In this document: piece by piece, positions 1-10,000 of the stretch
Layout of the letters: the number at the start of each line of letters is the position of its first letter
Position numbering within the stretch: the stretch's first letter is position 1
Assembly: GCF_002954685.1 (NCBI RefSeq)
Contig: NZ_MSCN01000001.1
Span: 3,761,977-3,825,976 of the forward strand
From: Polaribacter porphyrae
GTDB taxonomy: Bacteria; Bacteroidota; Bacteroidia; Flavobacteriales; Flavobacteriaceae
Reading direction: 5' to 3'
DNA length: 64,000 nucleotides
Made by a program: the position numbers and the translations under genes
The notes under the pieces: generated by a model
Database searches by the model: none
What the model was told of the DNA's origin: nothing
Seen by the model: the letters and a program-made list of their open reading frames with translations, nothing else

Positions 1-683
1 TTGCAAATATTCCTGTTCAATATGAAGAAGTTACTTTGCAAAATACTGTAGAAGAAGATTTTATTATCACAGAAATAAAAAAAGTTGAAGAGCAAGTTGA
101 TAATTCAGAAAATCAAATGCAAGCAGATTTATTATTTGATTTACCTCTAAACTCTTATTCTGAAGTTAAAAAAGATGAAGAAGTAACTTTTGAGAACAAA
201 AACGACAAAAAAGTAAATGAAATAGAAGTTTTTGAAGCTAAAGAAATTGTATCTAAAAAAGAAACTAGATATGTTTTAGAAGATTTTGATGTTGAACCTA
301 CAATAAACAAAAGTTCTAAAATTATTGAAAAAAATGTAATTGAAGAAGAGATAGAGTTCGAGTTAAAAACGACTACACCTCAATCAGAAATTAATGAGAT
401 ACCAACTACTAGCGAAGAAATATCTCCTCTAGATTTAACGATTAATGAGTTGCAAAAAAGAGCAGAAGAAAGACGTAAGAACATGAAAAAGTTCAACTAT
501 AGTTTTAACGAAAACTTAAATAAAAATATAGATGAAATAGAAAAACAACCCGCTTATAAAAGACAAGGTGTAGATTTAAAGAAAGGTGGAGTTATTAGTA
601 AAAAAGAGGTTGTAATTAAAAAAGAGAATGATGATTTAAATTTAAGATCAAATAATTCTTTTTTTCATGATAATGTAGATTAA
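1..683 (+). CDS. ftsZ: Cell division protein FtsZ, C-terminal part (5' end outside the window)
   Basis: The reading frame is open from the first bases (frame starting at base 3) and ends with TAA at 681-683, so only the C-terminal region is present. The conserved GTPase and tubulin-like domains lie upstream. What is visible is a long acidic linker followed by a basic block (ELQKRAEERRKNMKKFNY) and an EIEKQPAYKRQGVDL block, which I recognise from flavobacterial FtsZ tails, and a final short peptide. FtsZ polymerises into the division ring, and the tail binds membrane tethers such as FtsA. A strong terminator follows directly, so this is probably the end of the dcw cluster. Identification rests on the tail alone. 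Confidence 0.85.
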   Translation, partial: ANIPVQYEEVTLQNTVEEDFIITEIKKVEEQVDNSENQMQADLLFDLPLNSYSEVKKDEEVTFENKNDKKVNEIEVFEAKEIVSKKETRYVLEDFDVEPTINKSSKIIEKNVIEEEIEFELKTTTPQSEINEIPTTSEEISPLDLTINELQKRAEERRKNMKKFNYSFNENLNKNIDEIEKQPAYKRQGVDLKKGGVISKKEVVIKKENDDLNLRSNNSFFHDNVD

Positions 684-703
684 GTTTTCCTCAGATTAGT
701 ATT

Positions 704-734
704 AAAAATCGCATCAGAAATGATGCGATTTTTT
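704..734 (+). terminator. Rho-independent terminator after ftsZ
   Basis: Perfect hairpin with arms AAAATCGCATCA and TGATGCGATTTT around a GAAA tetraloop, followed by a T-rich run. It lies about 20 bp after the ftsZ stop and separates it from the small gene downstream. Confidence 0.9.
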
Positions 735-887
735 ATTTTTTTAAACTTTTTTTAATTTTTTTTACCGATTGTCGTAAACCATCAATGCTAGAAAAATGAA
801 TATTTAGTGCTGATATGAAGCTGTTTAGGATGTAACAAAATATTTTATTTCTCGTCTATCTAGTGTAATCAAATCAAATTAAACATT

Positions 888-1100
888 ATGAAAACTACAT
901 ACACAAACACATTAGAAAGAGGAATTTTAACATCATCTTACAAAAGAGAAATTAGGCAAAATATTGCAACTTCTAAAAGAGCAACATTATCAAACATTAA
1001 ATCTAGAATAGAAAACCATCACGCAAAAGTACAGAGCCAAACAGGTACTATTATACAGGTTTCCTTGTTTGCTATAGCAATCGTATTAATAGTTTTATAA
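888..1100 (+). CDS. Small tail-anchored hypothetical protein (70 aa)
   Basis: A 70-residue ORF starting ATGAAAAC. The first 50 residues are polar and basic (many K/R, with an amphipathic helix-like stretch), and the last 17 residues (IIQVSLFAIAIVLIVL) form one hydrophobic helix, so the product looks like a C-terminal tail-anchored membrane protein with the N-terminus in the cytoplasm. I do not recognise a family. It stands alone between the ftsZ terminator and the minus-strand T9SS cluster. No perfect TAnnTTTG element was seen in front of it. Codon use looks normal for the window, which supports a real gene, but no homologue can be named. Confidence 0.6.
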   Translation: MKTTYTNTLERGILTSSYKREIRQNIATSKRATLSNIKSRIENHHAKVQSQTGTIIQVSLFAIAIVLIVL

Positions 1101-1108
1101 AAACTAAA

Positions 1109-1172
1109 ACTGCCTAAAAAGTAAATTTTGCTGTCATTTCGACTGAAATGGAGAAATCTAATAATTTGGATG
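1109..1172. repeat. Half copy of a flavobacterial palindromic intergenic repeat
   Basis: CTGCCTAAAAAG..., GTCATTTCGAC and GGAGAAATCTAA occur in the same order and spacing as in the left half of the 134-bp element at 18229-18362 (CTGTCTAAAGAG..., GTCATTTAGAC, GGAGAAATCTAA). The right, inverted half is missing, so this looks like a decayed copy. Confidence 0.6.
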
Positions 1173-1205
1173 TTAATAAAAGACTATTAAAAGAGCCGTT
1201 TATAT

Positions 1206-1379
1206 TTAAAAACCTTCTCCACCACCATCTATATCAGGTGATTGTGCTTGGGCTTTTTGAGGATTCAAAATTAAGTACGTACCTAAAGCAGTTAAAGCAG
1301 CATATTTGCCATAATTACCAATTTTTTTTAGAGCTTCTTTTCTGTTGATTTCTTGAGTATTATTTTTATTTTTTTGCAT
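1206..1379 (-). CDS. 57-aa exported mini-peptide, RKEALKK family, copy 1
   Basis: Unlisted because of its length, but homologous to the ORF at 6924-7085 downstream of the paralogous giant gene. It starts with ATG at 1379 and stops with TAA at 1206-1208. The N-terminus is polar with NRKEALKKIGNYGKY, then a hydrophobic stretch AALTALGTYLILNP, an AQAQS site that looks like a signal-peptidase I cleavage site, and only about a dozen residues afterwards (SPDIDGGGEGF). It therefore looks like a signal peptide plus a tiny acidic, Gly-rich exported tail. Nearly all differences between the copies fall before the RKEA block and after AQAQSP. It lies 107 bp after the giant gene at 1486-6354. Function unknown; a secreted peptide signal or a small accessory of the T9SS substrate are both possible. 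Confidence 0.75.
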   Translation of the reverse strand: MQKNKNNTQEINRKEALKKIGNYGKYAALTALGTYLILNPQKAQAQSPDIDGGGEGF

Positions 1380-1485
1380 AATATTTTGAGTTAATTTTAT
1401 CGATTTAGAAAGTTTGAGAAATGAGTGAAAAGAAATCTCAAACTGATGAGATTCCTATTCAAGCTTCATTTGTAATTGCATTAAA

Positions 1486-4400
1486 TTATTCTAATATGAT
1501 TTTTTTTGTAATGGTTCCACTATTAGTTTTTAGAGTGGCTAAATAAATTCCTATTGATAAATCTTTTAGAGGAATTTCAGTTTTAGCACTTACAGATACT
1601 TTTTGTTGATACACTTGTGAACCTAACATGGAGTGTAATGTGAAGGTTCCAGCTTCTTTTATATTGTGAATAAACACTGTTTTATGGTTGCTGTATAAAG
1701 CAACATCTGTTAATAAAGTAGTATTGGTGTTCAATGCTTTTTGAGAAAGATGGATGTAAAAACGGTCTTTTGTTGCACCCTCATTTTCAATGACAATTTC
1801 TTTTTGAGAAGTTGCTGTTAATTCTGTAAATGAGTTGGTATTTCTATCTTCTAAATACACGTTAATTTCACTTGGGATATTTGTAAAAACTCCAGAAAGC
1901 GTAATTTGATCTCCTTTTTTAGCATTAATAGAAATAGGAATTACAACACCGTCAAAATTACTATTTGACAAGGATTGAATGGTGTAATTATTTGTATTAC
2001 TATTATCAACTAAATGCGAGTAAATGTCTAAAGAACCGCTATCAAAATTTCCAATGTCATAACCAGCATCAAAACCAGCAGTGGTGTTATCAAAAAACTT
2101 AATACTGGTATGTACAGCAGTTTTTCCTTGGGTTACTGTTAACGTTATATTTGGTGTTGTTTCAGTTTTAGAGAAATCTGTTGTGCCAGTTGCAGGCTTT
2201 AGAGTTCTTTTTTCTTCGTTGAAAAGAATTTCTGTTTCACCAGCTTTCATTTTAATAAAGAAGCCTTGTCCAGGAGGTAAAGATCTTGCAGTTGCATCTA
2301 ATTCGGTTACTGCAACATATTTATTTTGTGTATCATCCCAAATGTATAAACTTGGGAAATTTATATCTAACTTGCTTAAATTATCATTTAAGAAACTAGT
2401 ACTGCTATTTTTGTTGGCTGGGTAATAGGTGGTAAAAGGATTTCCAATCGCGTTCCAAGCACCAGCAGTTAAGGTTTTGTTTAAATCATTTACAGTTAAA
2501 GTACCTGTAAAAGAAACACCACCATTTGTAGCTCTAGACATGGAGTAGCTTTGCCCAGCAGTAAAGGTATCTGTTGCATTTACATTGGCATCAAAATATA
2601 CCCATCTTGTTCCTGTAGCTTTAGAATCGTCATAAGTAGCTATGGCATATCTGGTGGGTGATACAGAAGTGTTAGTTCTAATATCATTAGATACATTTTC
2701 TGCAAAAGATTTTATAGTTTGCCCAGAAACTGGTGGGGTAATAATATACCATTCATTGGCTAATAAACCTCCTCTAGTATAGGTTACATTTCCTGAAGTT
2801 GTACCATCTAAAAACAAAACACCTGAATTATTTTTATCTGATAGTAATTCTAAATTCCCAGAAGTAGAAAATTCATTTTGAATAGTAATTTCTTTGTCTG
2901 CAGGAATAGAAAGTGTAGCATTATTTTCTAAAGTAAAATCATCAATAACTAAATCATCTACATCAATGGTTACTGTATTACCTGAAGAAATTATAGCTTT
3001 TTCTATTTGAGTAGGTACTGTACCTAAACTCCAATTACTTGCTGCACTCCAATTACCTGTGGTATTAAAAAAATTCGTTTTTATGCCATTAGTTCCAAAA
3101 CTTCCGCTAGTAACTCCTTCCACAAAGTTTGAAGTAGCACCAATTCTATTGAAACCATTTAGTGTTCCGACTAAATTATTACTTGTTACATCTTTAATTT
3201 CAGTTATTGAGGTATTATCACCAAATAATACGCCATTATTAAAATTATAATACGCTACTAAATTTGCTGTACTTGGGTCAATTCGACTATCTTTTTGATT
3301 ATTAATTTCTGTATTTGTTAATGTTTTAGTCCAAATACGTACTTCATCCATATCACCACCATAAAATAAACTACCATTTCTAGCACCTAATTCTATAGGT
3401 GCAGTACTGTTGAATACTGTTCCTGTGCTTCCTGTGACTGATCCATCTATACCTGCTTCAGTTCCGTTAATATAGAACTTCATAGTAGTGCCATCGTATG
3501 TAAAAGCAACGTGCTGCCAAATATGAGGTGTTATTTTGTTAGCTGTTGTGTAATATGTATCTGAACTTCCATCAGTTGAAATGGTGTTTTCTATAGAACC
3601 ATCTGTTTTTACGATTGTAGCAAACGCTTTTTGATTGCTAGCATATTGACTAAAAATTACTGGATTACCAGAAAATGAGGTTACTCTAACCCAAGCTTCT
3701 ATACTAAAACCATTGGAAAAATCGAAAGCAGCATTGTCTGGAATAGTTATATAGTCATTAGATTTGTCAAAATGCAAAGCGTGATTAAAAAACACCTTTT
3801 TTACCTCTCCATAACCCACACCTTGTGTATTTATAGCATAAGCTCTGTAAAAATAGGTGGTATTTGGTGTTAAGCCTGAAAACGTTTTAGAAAATACACC
3901 AGTACCAGCACCATTAATATCTCTAGTTACATCTGTGTCTCCTATTTTTGGATTGGTATCTGTAGTCGAATATAAAAAGCCTCTTTCTGTAACAGTACTC
4001 AACCCTTGAAAAGATATATCTCCATTTAAAGTTATGTTTGTATTATTTACAATAGTGGCATCTACAGTAGCGGTTTCAGGAGTTTTAGAGCGTTTTATAT
4101 ATTTTTCATTCGTTATTGGAGCTACAGTACTTAAAGCAATATCACCAATAGTTGTTTCCTCTTCAATTATTTTTATTTTTAAATCGAAATCTAAATGTGA
4201 AGAATTATTCATTCCAGAAAAAATAATATGACCTCCATTATAACCACCGTTTCTATTAGAAGAAAGTGCGTGACTACCTGAACCACTAAAGTTTTCTAAA
4301 GTAATGGTATGAGTTATACCTGCGGATAAAGTCATTGGCGTTGAAAAAGTAAACGTTTGCCCAGCACTATCTGTTGAAGAAGTTATAGTAACACTTTCAC

Positions 4401-6354
4401 TATCTATTTCTGTACCGCCATTATTTGAAACTCCTGAATATAATTTTAAATCTGCTGTTCCAGAAAAAGTATGTTGCCCAGGTTCTAAATAAAATGTTAC
4501 AGACTTAATACTGCCAAAAGTGCTTGCAGTAAAGGTTTGCCCTAAAGTTGATTGGTTTAAATAATCATCTTTAGATTGCTGGTCAACTGTGGTTGTTTGT
4601 GCAGGTCCTGCTAATGTAGTAATGTCATTAGAGCCAGTAACACCAGCAACACCTTTGGTTTGTAACAAAACATCACCACTTGTGGTAATGTTAGTTAGGG
4701 CTACATTATAGGTGGTATTGGAAATAGCAGTCACACTATTTATAGTTACTCCTAGACTATTGGTTATAAAATCGCTAACATCTACATCTTTTACAGGTTT
4801 AGAAAAGATAATTTGGTATGTAGCAGAAGTGTCGTATAAATCTTGAGCTGTTGGATTTAGCCTACTGATACTGCTTATAGAAAGCCCTAAAGTAGCAAAT
4901 GCCATAACATTACCATAACCAATACCATCACTATTTATGGAATAAGCTCTGTAATAATAGATGGTTTCAGAATTTAAACCACTAATGGTTTTAGAATACA
5001 TACCCAAACCTGCACCATTAGTATCTTTAATTACCCCAGTTTCTCCAATTTCTGGGGTTTGGTCTGTAGTAGAATACACAATACCACGTTCAGTTACAGT
5101 TAAACCATTGTTTTTAGTAATATCACCACCTATAAGTACAGTGTTTTGTGTTATAGATGTTGCTGCAGTTGTTATAGTTGTAGGGGCATAAGAAGTAGTA
5201 TTCTTATAAAGTTTACTTGTTTTTGAAAACGAATTATTATTTCCTGTAATTAGTACATCTTGTTTGTTATCACCATTAATATCTTCAAAAGCGATTGAAC
5301 CTCTATTGACACCATCAAAAGGAGTACCTGTAACCAAAGTAAAGTCTCCATTACCATCGTTTATATAAAGTTTACTTATAGCAGAAGAACCAACTAAACC
5401 AGTAATTAATACATCCTGGTCATTATCACCATCAACATCTGCAAAAGCGACTGAAGAATTATCAACACGATCAAAAGGAACGCCAGTAACCAAGGTAAAG
5501 CTTCCACTTCCGTTATTTTTATAGAGTTCAGTATTTCTTCCAAAACCATTACTTTGACCAGTAATTAACAAGTCTTGATCGTTGTCTCCATCTATATCTG
5601 TAAACGCTACTGAGCCTTTACGAATATTAACAAAAGGAGTGCCTGAAACTAGAGTAAATGTTCCACTACCATTATTTGTATAAAGTTTACTTTCAAATGA
5701 GGAACCGTTATTACCAGTAATTAATACATCTTGGTCATTGTCTCCATCAATATCTGCAAACGCTACTGAAGAGTCTGATGCACCATCAAATGGAGTACCT
5801 GAAACTAGAGTAAAGGTTCCACTACCATTATTTGTATAGAGTTTGCTTATTTTTGAAGAAGAACTATCATGACCAGTAATTAGAACATCTTGATCGTTAT
5901 CTCCATCAACATCTGCAAAAGCGATAGAGCCAAGTAAAACACCATCAAAAGGAGTACCAGTAACTAACGTAAAGTTTCCAGTACCATCGTTTTTATACAA
6001 TTTACTTATTTGTGTAGAACCATTATTACCACTAATTAACACATCTTGGTCGTTATCTCCGTCAATATCTGCAAATGCGACTGAAGAGCTGGTAACATTA
6101 TCAAAAGGAGTACCGTTAACCAAAGCAAAGTTTCCATTACCATCATTTGTGTAAAGTCTAGTAATTTCAGAAAAAGAATTATTTTTTCCAGTAATTAATA
6201 CATCTTTATCACCATCTCCGTCAATATCTGCAAACGCAACTGAAGAATCATCAACATCATCAAAAGGTGTGGTAACTTCTATAAAGCTAACTTGAGAAAA
6301 TATAGGTAAGGAACAAATGAGTAGTAATGCGAATAATAGTTTTGTTTTTTTCAT
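1486..6354 (-). CDS. Giant T9SS-secreted FG-GAP/LamG surface protein (1622 aa)
   Basis: Signal peptide at residues 1-20 (KKTKLLFALLLICSLPIFSQ). Residues about 22-388 hold seven near-identical repeats of about 52 residues with AFADIDGDNDQDVLITG, i.e. FG-GAP/VCBS-like beta-propeller blades with Ca-binding DxDxDxxxD loops. Then follow a fibronectin-III-like module (about 388-490, VTERGIVYSTT and YYYRAY), an Ig/adhesive-like region (490-760), a second FN3-like module (about 770-850), a LamG/concanavalin-like domain (about 856-1050), a beta-rich GNWS..NWSLG region (about 1098-1180), and a T9SS type A sorting domain (about 1545-1622, ending SGTITKKIILE). The product should be exported by T9SS and anchored or released at the surface, probably for adhesion or glycan binding. 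No catalytic domain was recognised. The gene at 7096-11142 is a paralogue lacking the propeller. Confidence 0.85.
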   Translation of the reverse strand: MKKTKLLFALLLICSLPIFSQVSFIEVTTPFDDVDDSSVAFADIDGDGDKDVLITGKNNSFSEITRLYTNDGNGNFALVNGTPFDNVTSSSVAFADIDGDNDQDVLISGNNGSTQISKLYKNDGTGNFTLVTGTPFDGVLLGSIAFADVDGDNDQDVLITGHDSSSSKISKLYTNNGSGTFTLVSGTPFDGASDSSVAFADIDGDNDQDVLITGNNGSSFESKLYTNNGSGTFTLVSGTPFVNIRKGSVAFTDIDGDNDQDLLITGQSNGFGRNTELYKNNGSGSFTLVTGVPFDRVDNSSVAFADVDGDNDQDVLITGLVGSSAISKLYINDGNGDFTLVTGTPFDGVNRGSIAFEDINGDNKQDVLITGNNNSFSKTSKLYKNTTSYAPTTITTAATSITQNTVLIGGDITKNNGLTVTERGIVYSTTDQTPEIGETGVIKDTNGAGLGMYSKTISGLNSETIYYYRAYSINSDGIGYGNVMAFATLGLSISSISRLNPTAQDLYDTSATYQIIFSKPVKDVDVSDFITNSLGVTINSVTAISNTTYNVALTNITTSGDVLLQTKGVAGVTGSNDITTLAGPAQTTTVDQQSKDDYLNQSTLGQTFTASTFGSIKSVTFYLEPGQHTFSGTADLKLYSGVSNNGGTEIDSESVTITSSTDSAGQTFTFSTPMTLSAGITHTITLENFSGSGSHALSSNRNGGYNGGHIIFSGMNNSSHLDFDLKIKIIEEETTIGDIALSTVAPITNEKYIKRSKTPETATVDATIVNNTNITLNGDISFQGLSTVTERGFLYSTTDTNPKIGDTDVTRDINGAGTGVFSKTFSGLTPNTTYFYRAYAINTQGVGYGEVKKVFFNHALHFDKSNDYITIPDNAAFDFSNGFSIEAWVRVTSFSGNPVIFSQYASNQKAFATIVKTDGSIENTISTDGSSDTYYTTANKITPHIWQHVAFTYDGTTMKFYINGTEAGIDGSVTGSTGTVFNSTAPIELGARNGSLFYGGDMDEVRIWTKTLTNTEINNQKDSRIDPSTANLVAYYNFNNGVLFGDNTSITEIKDVTSNNLVGTLNGFNRIGATSNFVEGVTSGSFGTNGIKTNFFNTTGNWSAASNWSLGTVPTQIEKAIISSGNTVTIDVDDLVIDDFTLENNATLSIPADKEITIQNEFSTSGNLELLSDKNNSGVLFLDGTTSGNVTYTRGGLLANEWYIITPPVSGQTIKSFAENVSNDIRTNTSVSPTRYAIATYDDSKATGTRWVYFDANVNATDTFTAGQSYSMSRATNGGVSFTGTLTVNDLNKTLTAGAWNAIGNPFTTYYPANKNSSTSFLNDNLSKLDINFPSLYIWDDTQNKYVAVTELDATARSLPPGQGFFIKMKAGETEILFNEEKRTLKPATGTTDFSKTETTPNITLTVTQGKTAVHTSIKFFDNTTAGFDAGYDIGNFDSGSLDIYSHLVDNSNTNNYTIQSLSNSNFDGVVIPISINAKKGDQITLSGVFTNIPSEINVYLEDRNTNSFTELTATSQKEIVIENEGATKDRFYIHLSQKALNTNTTLLTDVALYSNHKTVFIHNIKEAGTFTLHSMLGSQVYQQKVSVSAKTEIPLKDLSIGIYLATLKTNSGTITKKIILE
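5188..6300 (-). repeat. Seven tandem about 156-159 bp coding repeats (FG-GAP-like)
   Basis: The N-terminal third of the giant gene consists of seven in-frame repeats encoding TPFDGV..SSVAFADIDGDNDQDVLITG..SKLY.N.GSG.FTLVSG. Units 2-6 are most alike; units 3 and 4 share an identical TNNGSGTFTLVSG tail. Such direct repeats can change number by recombination. Confidence 0.85.
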
Positions 6355-6476
6355 AATTGTAGAATTATTTTGTGTAAAATTCTTTTAATAATTGATGTGG
6401 TTTTTATAAATGTGCGTGAACAACAATTTGATAGGTGTAAACCATTGATTTTTGGTAATGTTCTAACATAGCTATA

Positions 6477-6737
6477 CTAATTCGTGTTGATTTTATTTTT
6501 AATTTGTTTTTTAATTTTATTTAAGTGTATAAACTGATAGCAGGTATAACAGCAATATATACTTAATGGGAGCGCAATAATGAGAAATATTTTTTGTGTT
6601 GTTATAGCACAAACCACAAGTAAAAACACACTTAAAATAAAAGATAGCAGTATTATTTTTTGAATACTGTTATTTATTTTCTGTTGGTGTTCTTTTAGCG
6701 ATGTTTGCAAAGAAGCTTTATGAATGTTTTTAATCAT
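6477..6737 (-). CDS. 86-aa two-helix membrane protein, copy 1
   Basis: Polar basic N-terminus (IKNIHKASLQTSLKEHQQK), two hydrophobic helices (about residues 28-47 and 50-68, with a YCCYTCYQF Cys/Tyr-rich stretch) and a very basic C-terminus (NKIKKQIKNKINTN), so a small helical-hairpin inner-membrane protein is likely. It is 79/86 identical to the product of 11401-11661. Each copy is the first gene of a unit, followed by a giant T9SS protein and a mini-peptide. A promoter with a conserved dyad lies upstream. No family recognised; it could be an accessory factor for export or retention of the large T9SS protein, but that is inference from position only. Confidence 0.75.
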   Translation of the reverse strand: MIKNIHKASLQTSLKEHQQKINNSIQKIILLSFILSVFLLVVCAITTQKIFLIIALPLSIYCCYTCYQFIHLNKIKKQIKNKINTN

Positions 6738-6755
6738 TTGCTATTAATTTCTTTA

Positions 6756-6763
6756 CAATAGTA
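6756..6763 (-). promoter_or_regulatory. Probable -7 element of the copy 1 cassette
   Basis: On the minus strand the sequence is TACTATTG, one mismatch from the Bacteroidota -7 consensus TAnnTTTG. It lies 18 bp before the ATG at 6737 and is conserved at the same place in front of copy 2. Confidence 0.45.
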
Positions 6764-6784
6764 GTAGATATTGTAAAAAAGTAG

Positions 6785-6801
6785 CCCACCCTTTTGGGTA
6801 G
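6785..6801 (-). promoter_or_regulatory. Conserved dyad upstream of cassette copy 1
   Basis: Minus-strand sequence CTACCCAAAAGGGTGGG, containing the dyad ACCC-N4-GGGT. It is identical to 11710-11726 and 14/17 identical to 13389-13405, and it lies 21 bp upstream of the -7 element. The arrangement recalls operators of NarL/LuxR-type helix-turn-helix proteins; which regulator binds is inference. Confidence 0.6.
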
Positions 6802-6923
6802 TTTTGCTTTAAATTGTGGTTTTTTTCTGGTATTTATCAAAAATTATATTAAAATTTTCCCTTCTTTGCCTCAAAGAATCTTAAAAAAACTCGAAGCTAT
6901 TAACTTCGAGTTTTGAGACACTT

Positions 6924-7085
6924 TTAAAAACCAGTTCCTGGAGATTCGGGACTTTGTGCTTGAGCCGTTTTTGGATTCAAAATTAAGTACGTACCCAAAG
7001 CAGTTAATGCAGCATATTTACCATAATTTCCTAGTTTTTTAATGGCTTCTTTTCTTGTAAGATTATTTTGAGTTTTATTTTTCAT
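6924..7085 (-). CDS. 53-aa exported mini-peptide, RKEAIKK family, copy 2
   Basis: Starts with ATG at 7085, only 10 bp after the stop of the giant gene at 7096-11142, so it is almost certainly co-transcribed with it; it stops with TAA at 6924-6926. It contains TRKEAIKKLGNYGKY, the hydrophobic core AALTALGTYLILNP, a probable AQAQS cleavage site and a remaining tail SPESPGTGF. It shares the central 25 residues almost exactly with the 57-aa protein at 1206-1379. The N-terminal RKEA-KK block followed by a weak hydrophobic core resembles a degenerate Tat-like signal, but no RR pair is present. Function unknown. Confidence 0.78.
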   Translation of the reverse strand: MKNKTQNNLTRKEAIKKLGNYGKYAALTALGTYLILNPKTAQAQSPESPGTGF

Positions 7086-7095
7086 TGCAATTCAT

Positions 7096-10000
7096 TTATT
7101 TGATAATGATTTTTTTAGAAATAGTGCCTTGTTCAGTTTGCAGATTAGCAATGTAAACACCAGTAGCCAATTCAGGTAAATCAATAGTTGTTTTGATAAT
7201 TCCTTCTACTTTTGATGATAAAATGGCTTTTCCAGAGATTGAATACAAACGCAATGAAGCATCATTCTGTAAACCATAAATATGGAGTTGATGGTTGCTT
7301 TCAAATAGACTAACACCTGTTAATTCATTGGTTGCTGTGCTTAAAGCTTTTCCTGAAAGGCGCAAATAAAAACGACCAACACCAGAAATATCATTTTCAA
7401 CAGTCCATTGTTTTTTACTTGTTTTTAAATCGGTAAAGCTGTTTTGTAATCTATCTTCTAAATAGACATATACACTTTGTGGAAGATTTTCTAAAATCCC
7501 ATCAATGGTAATATTATCACCTTTTTTAGCAACAATACCTAAAGGAATTATTATATTTTCATAATTGTCTTTTGGTAAAGACTGTATCGTCAAGTTTGTG
7601 GCAACACTATTGTCAACAATTCTTGAATAGATGTCTAATGAATGGCTATCAAAATTTCCAATATCAAAACCAGTATCAAAACCATTGGTTGTATTATCAA
7701 AAAACTTAATACGTGTTTTTACTGTAGTTTTTCCTTTTGAAACATTTACCACAATATTTGGAGTAACATTTCCTTTCTCAAAAGTGGTTATTCCACTTGC
7801 AGGTTTTGTCGTTCTTTTTGCTTTGTTAAAACTTACATTGGTTTGCCCTGTTTTCATTTTAATAAAAAATCCTTGTCCTGGAGGTAAAGAACGATCATTA
7901 GCATCCACTTCACTAACAGCTACGTACTTTTCCTGTATAGCATCCCAAACATATAAACTTTTAAAACTATCATCTAACGCATCAAAGTTTTCATTTAAGA
8001 AACTGTTGTTGCTGTTTTTATTTGCTGGATAATAAGTCGTAAACGGATTTCCAATAGCTTGCCATTCATCAGCATTTAGTGTTTTGTTGATATCATCAAC
8101 GGCTAAAGTACCCACAAAAGTTACACTACCATCAGTTGCTCTGCTCATAGAATAACTTGTGCCAGCTGTAAAAGTATCAGTAGCATTTACAGTAGTGTCA
8201 TAATAGACCCATTTACTACCTACAGCTTTGGTATCATCATAATAAGCTATTGCATAACGAACTGGAGATATTCCTGTATTTTGACGAATATCATTTGCAT
8301 TGTTTTCTGCAAAAGACTTTATGGTTTGCCCAGAAACTGGTGGTGTTACTATACTCCATTTGTTGGCTAATAAGCCACCTCTAACATAAGTAACATTTCC
8401 AGAAATTGAACCATTAACAAGTAAAACACCACTATCATTTTTATCAGAAGCTAGTGATAAGTTACCACTAGAAGTAAAGGTATTATTGATAGTTATTTCC
8501 TTATCATTTGGAATATTTAAGGTTGCACCAGTTTCTAACTCAAAATCATCGATTTCTAAATCATCTACATCTATAGTAACCGTTTGATTTTCTGCTATGA
8601 TAGCATTTTCTATTTGTGTTGGTACTTTTCCTAAACTCCATTTTGTAGGGTCTGACCAATTACCAGAAGCCATAAAAGCATTTTTGGCAATAGTATTGTT
8701 ATCAAAATCTCCTGAAGCACCCGCTATAAAATTAGAGGTTGAACCATTTCTGGTAAAATTGTTTAATAAACTTTCAAAGCTATTTGATTTGGAATTAAAT
8801 AGTTGTGAAATACTTGTGTTATCATTTCCTGCCACACCTTGATTAAATTGATAATAAGCCAATAAACCATCAGCATTAGAGGGTACTGTTTTATTTTTTA
8901 TTTGGTTAATAGTTGTAGATGATAATGTTTTATTCCAAATACGTAATTCATCTACTGCTCCTTCGTATCTAGGACTGCCATTTCTGGATCCAATACTTAT
9001 TTGATTTGAACTCTCATGAAATAAAGCTCCTGACGTAGGGTTTGTAACAGAACCACTACCACCAGCATCTACACCATTAATATAAAGTTTCATGGCACCA
9101 TCTGCATTATTATAAGTAAATGCGACATGTTGCCAAACATCTTCTGTTAAAGAATTCACTGTTGTAAAATAAGTTTCAGCAGCACCATCAGTACTTATTG
9201 TAGATTCTACAGTACCATCAGATTTTATTATAAAAGCAAATACTTTACCACCCACAAAACGCGCTAAAAAACATTGACTTCCACTAAATTGATCTGGCTT
9301 TAGCAAAACATCCATAGAAAAACCGTTGGTGTAGTTATGGTTAGGTACTGATGCAGAATGTACCCCATCAAAATGAAAAGCATTGTTTAACGAAAAACGC
9401 TTTACTGCTCCATAACCAGTGCTATTACTATTAATTGCATACGCTCTATAGAAGTAAATATTTTTGGTATTTAAACTACTTACAACATCACTAAATGTAT
9501 TTGTGTTAACAGCACTTACTACTTTTGTAACACCAGTTTCCCCAATTTTTGGGTAGCTATCTGTAGTACTATACACAATACCTCTTTCTGTAATAGCACT
9601 TGCTCCAGATAAAACAATGGTTCCTCCTAAAGTGGCGTTAGTTTCTGAAACAGTAGAAGCATCAGCAGTTGTTAATACAGGAAATGCAGGTGGTGATTTT
9701 TTAATAAACTTTTCATTGGTTGCAGGTGCTGTTGTAGATAAGGCAACATCGCCAACAAGAGTTGCTTCTTCTACAATTTTTATTTTTAAATCGAAATTTA
9801 AATGAGAGGAGCTGTTCATTCCTGCAAATATGACATGACCACCATTATAAACATTTGAAGTGTTAGCGTTTAAAGCATGAGAACCAGATCCTGAAAAGTT
9901 AGATAAGGTAATGGTATAGGTTTGACCAGATGATAGGGTTACAGGTGATGCAAATGTAAATGTTTGTCCTGCACTTGTTGATGAATTTGTTACGGTTACA

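Noticed and set aside
1148..1348. 66-aa plus-strand ORF
   Set aside because: It overlaps the palindromic repeat copy and is antisense to the mini-peptide gene at 1206-1379, whose frame is conserved with 6924-7085.
5188..6300. Regular direct repeats that might be read as a CRISPR array
   Set aside because: Units are about 156 bp, in frame and coding for FG-GAP-like blades; no spacers.
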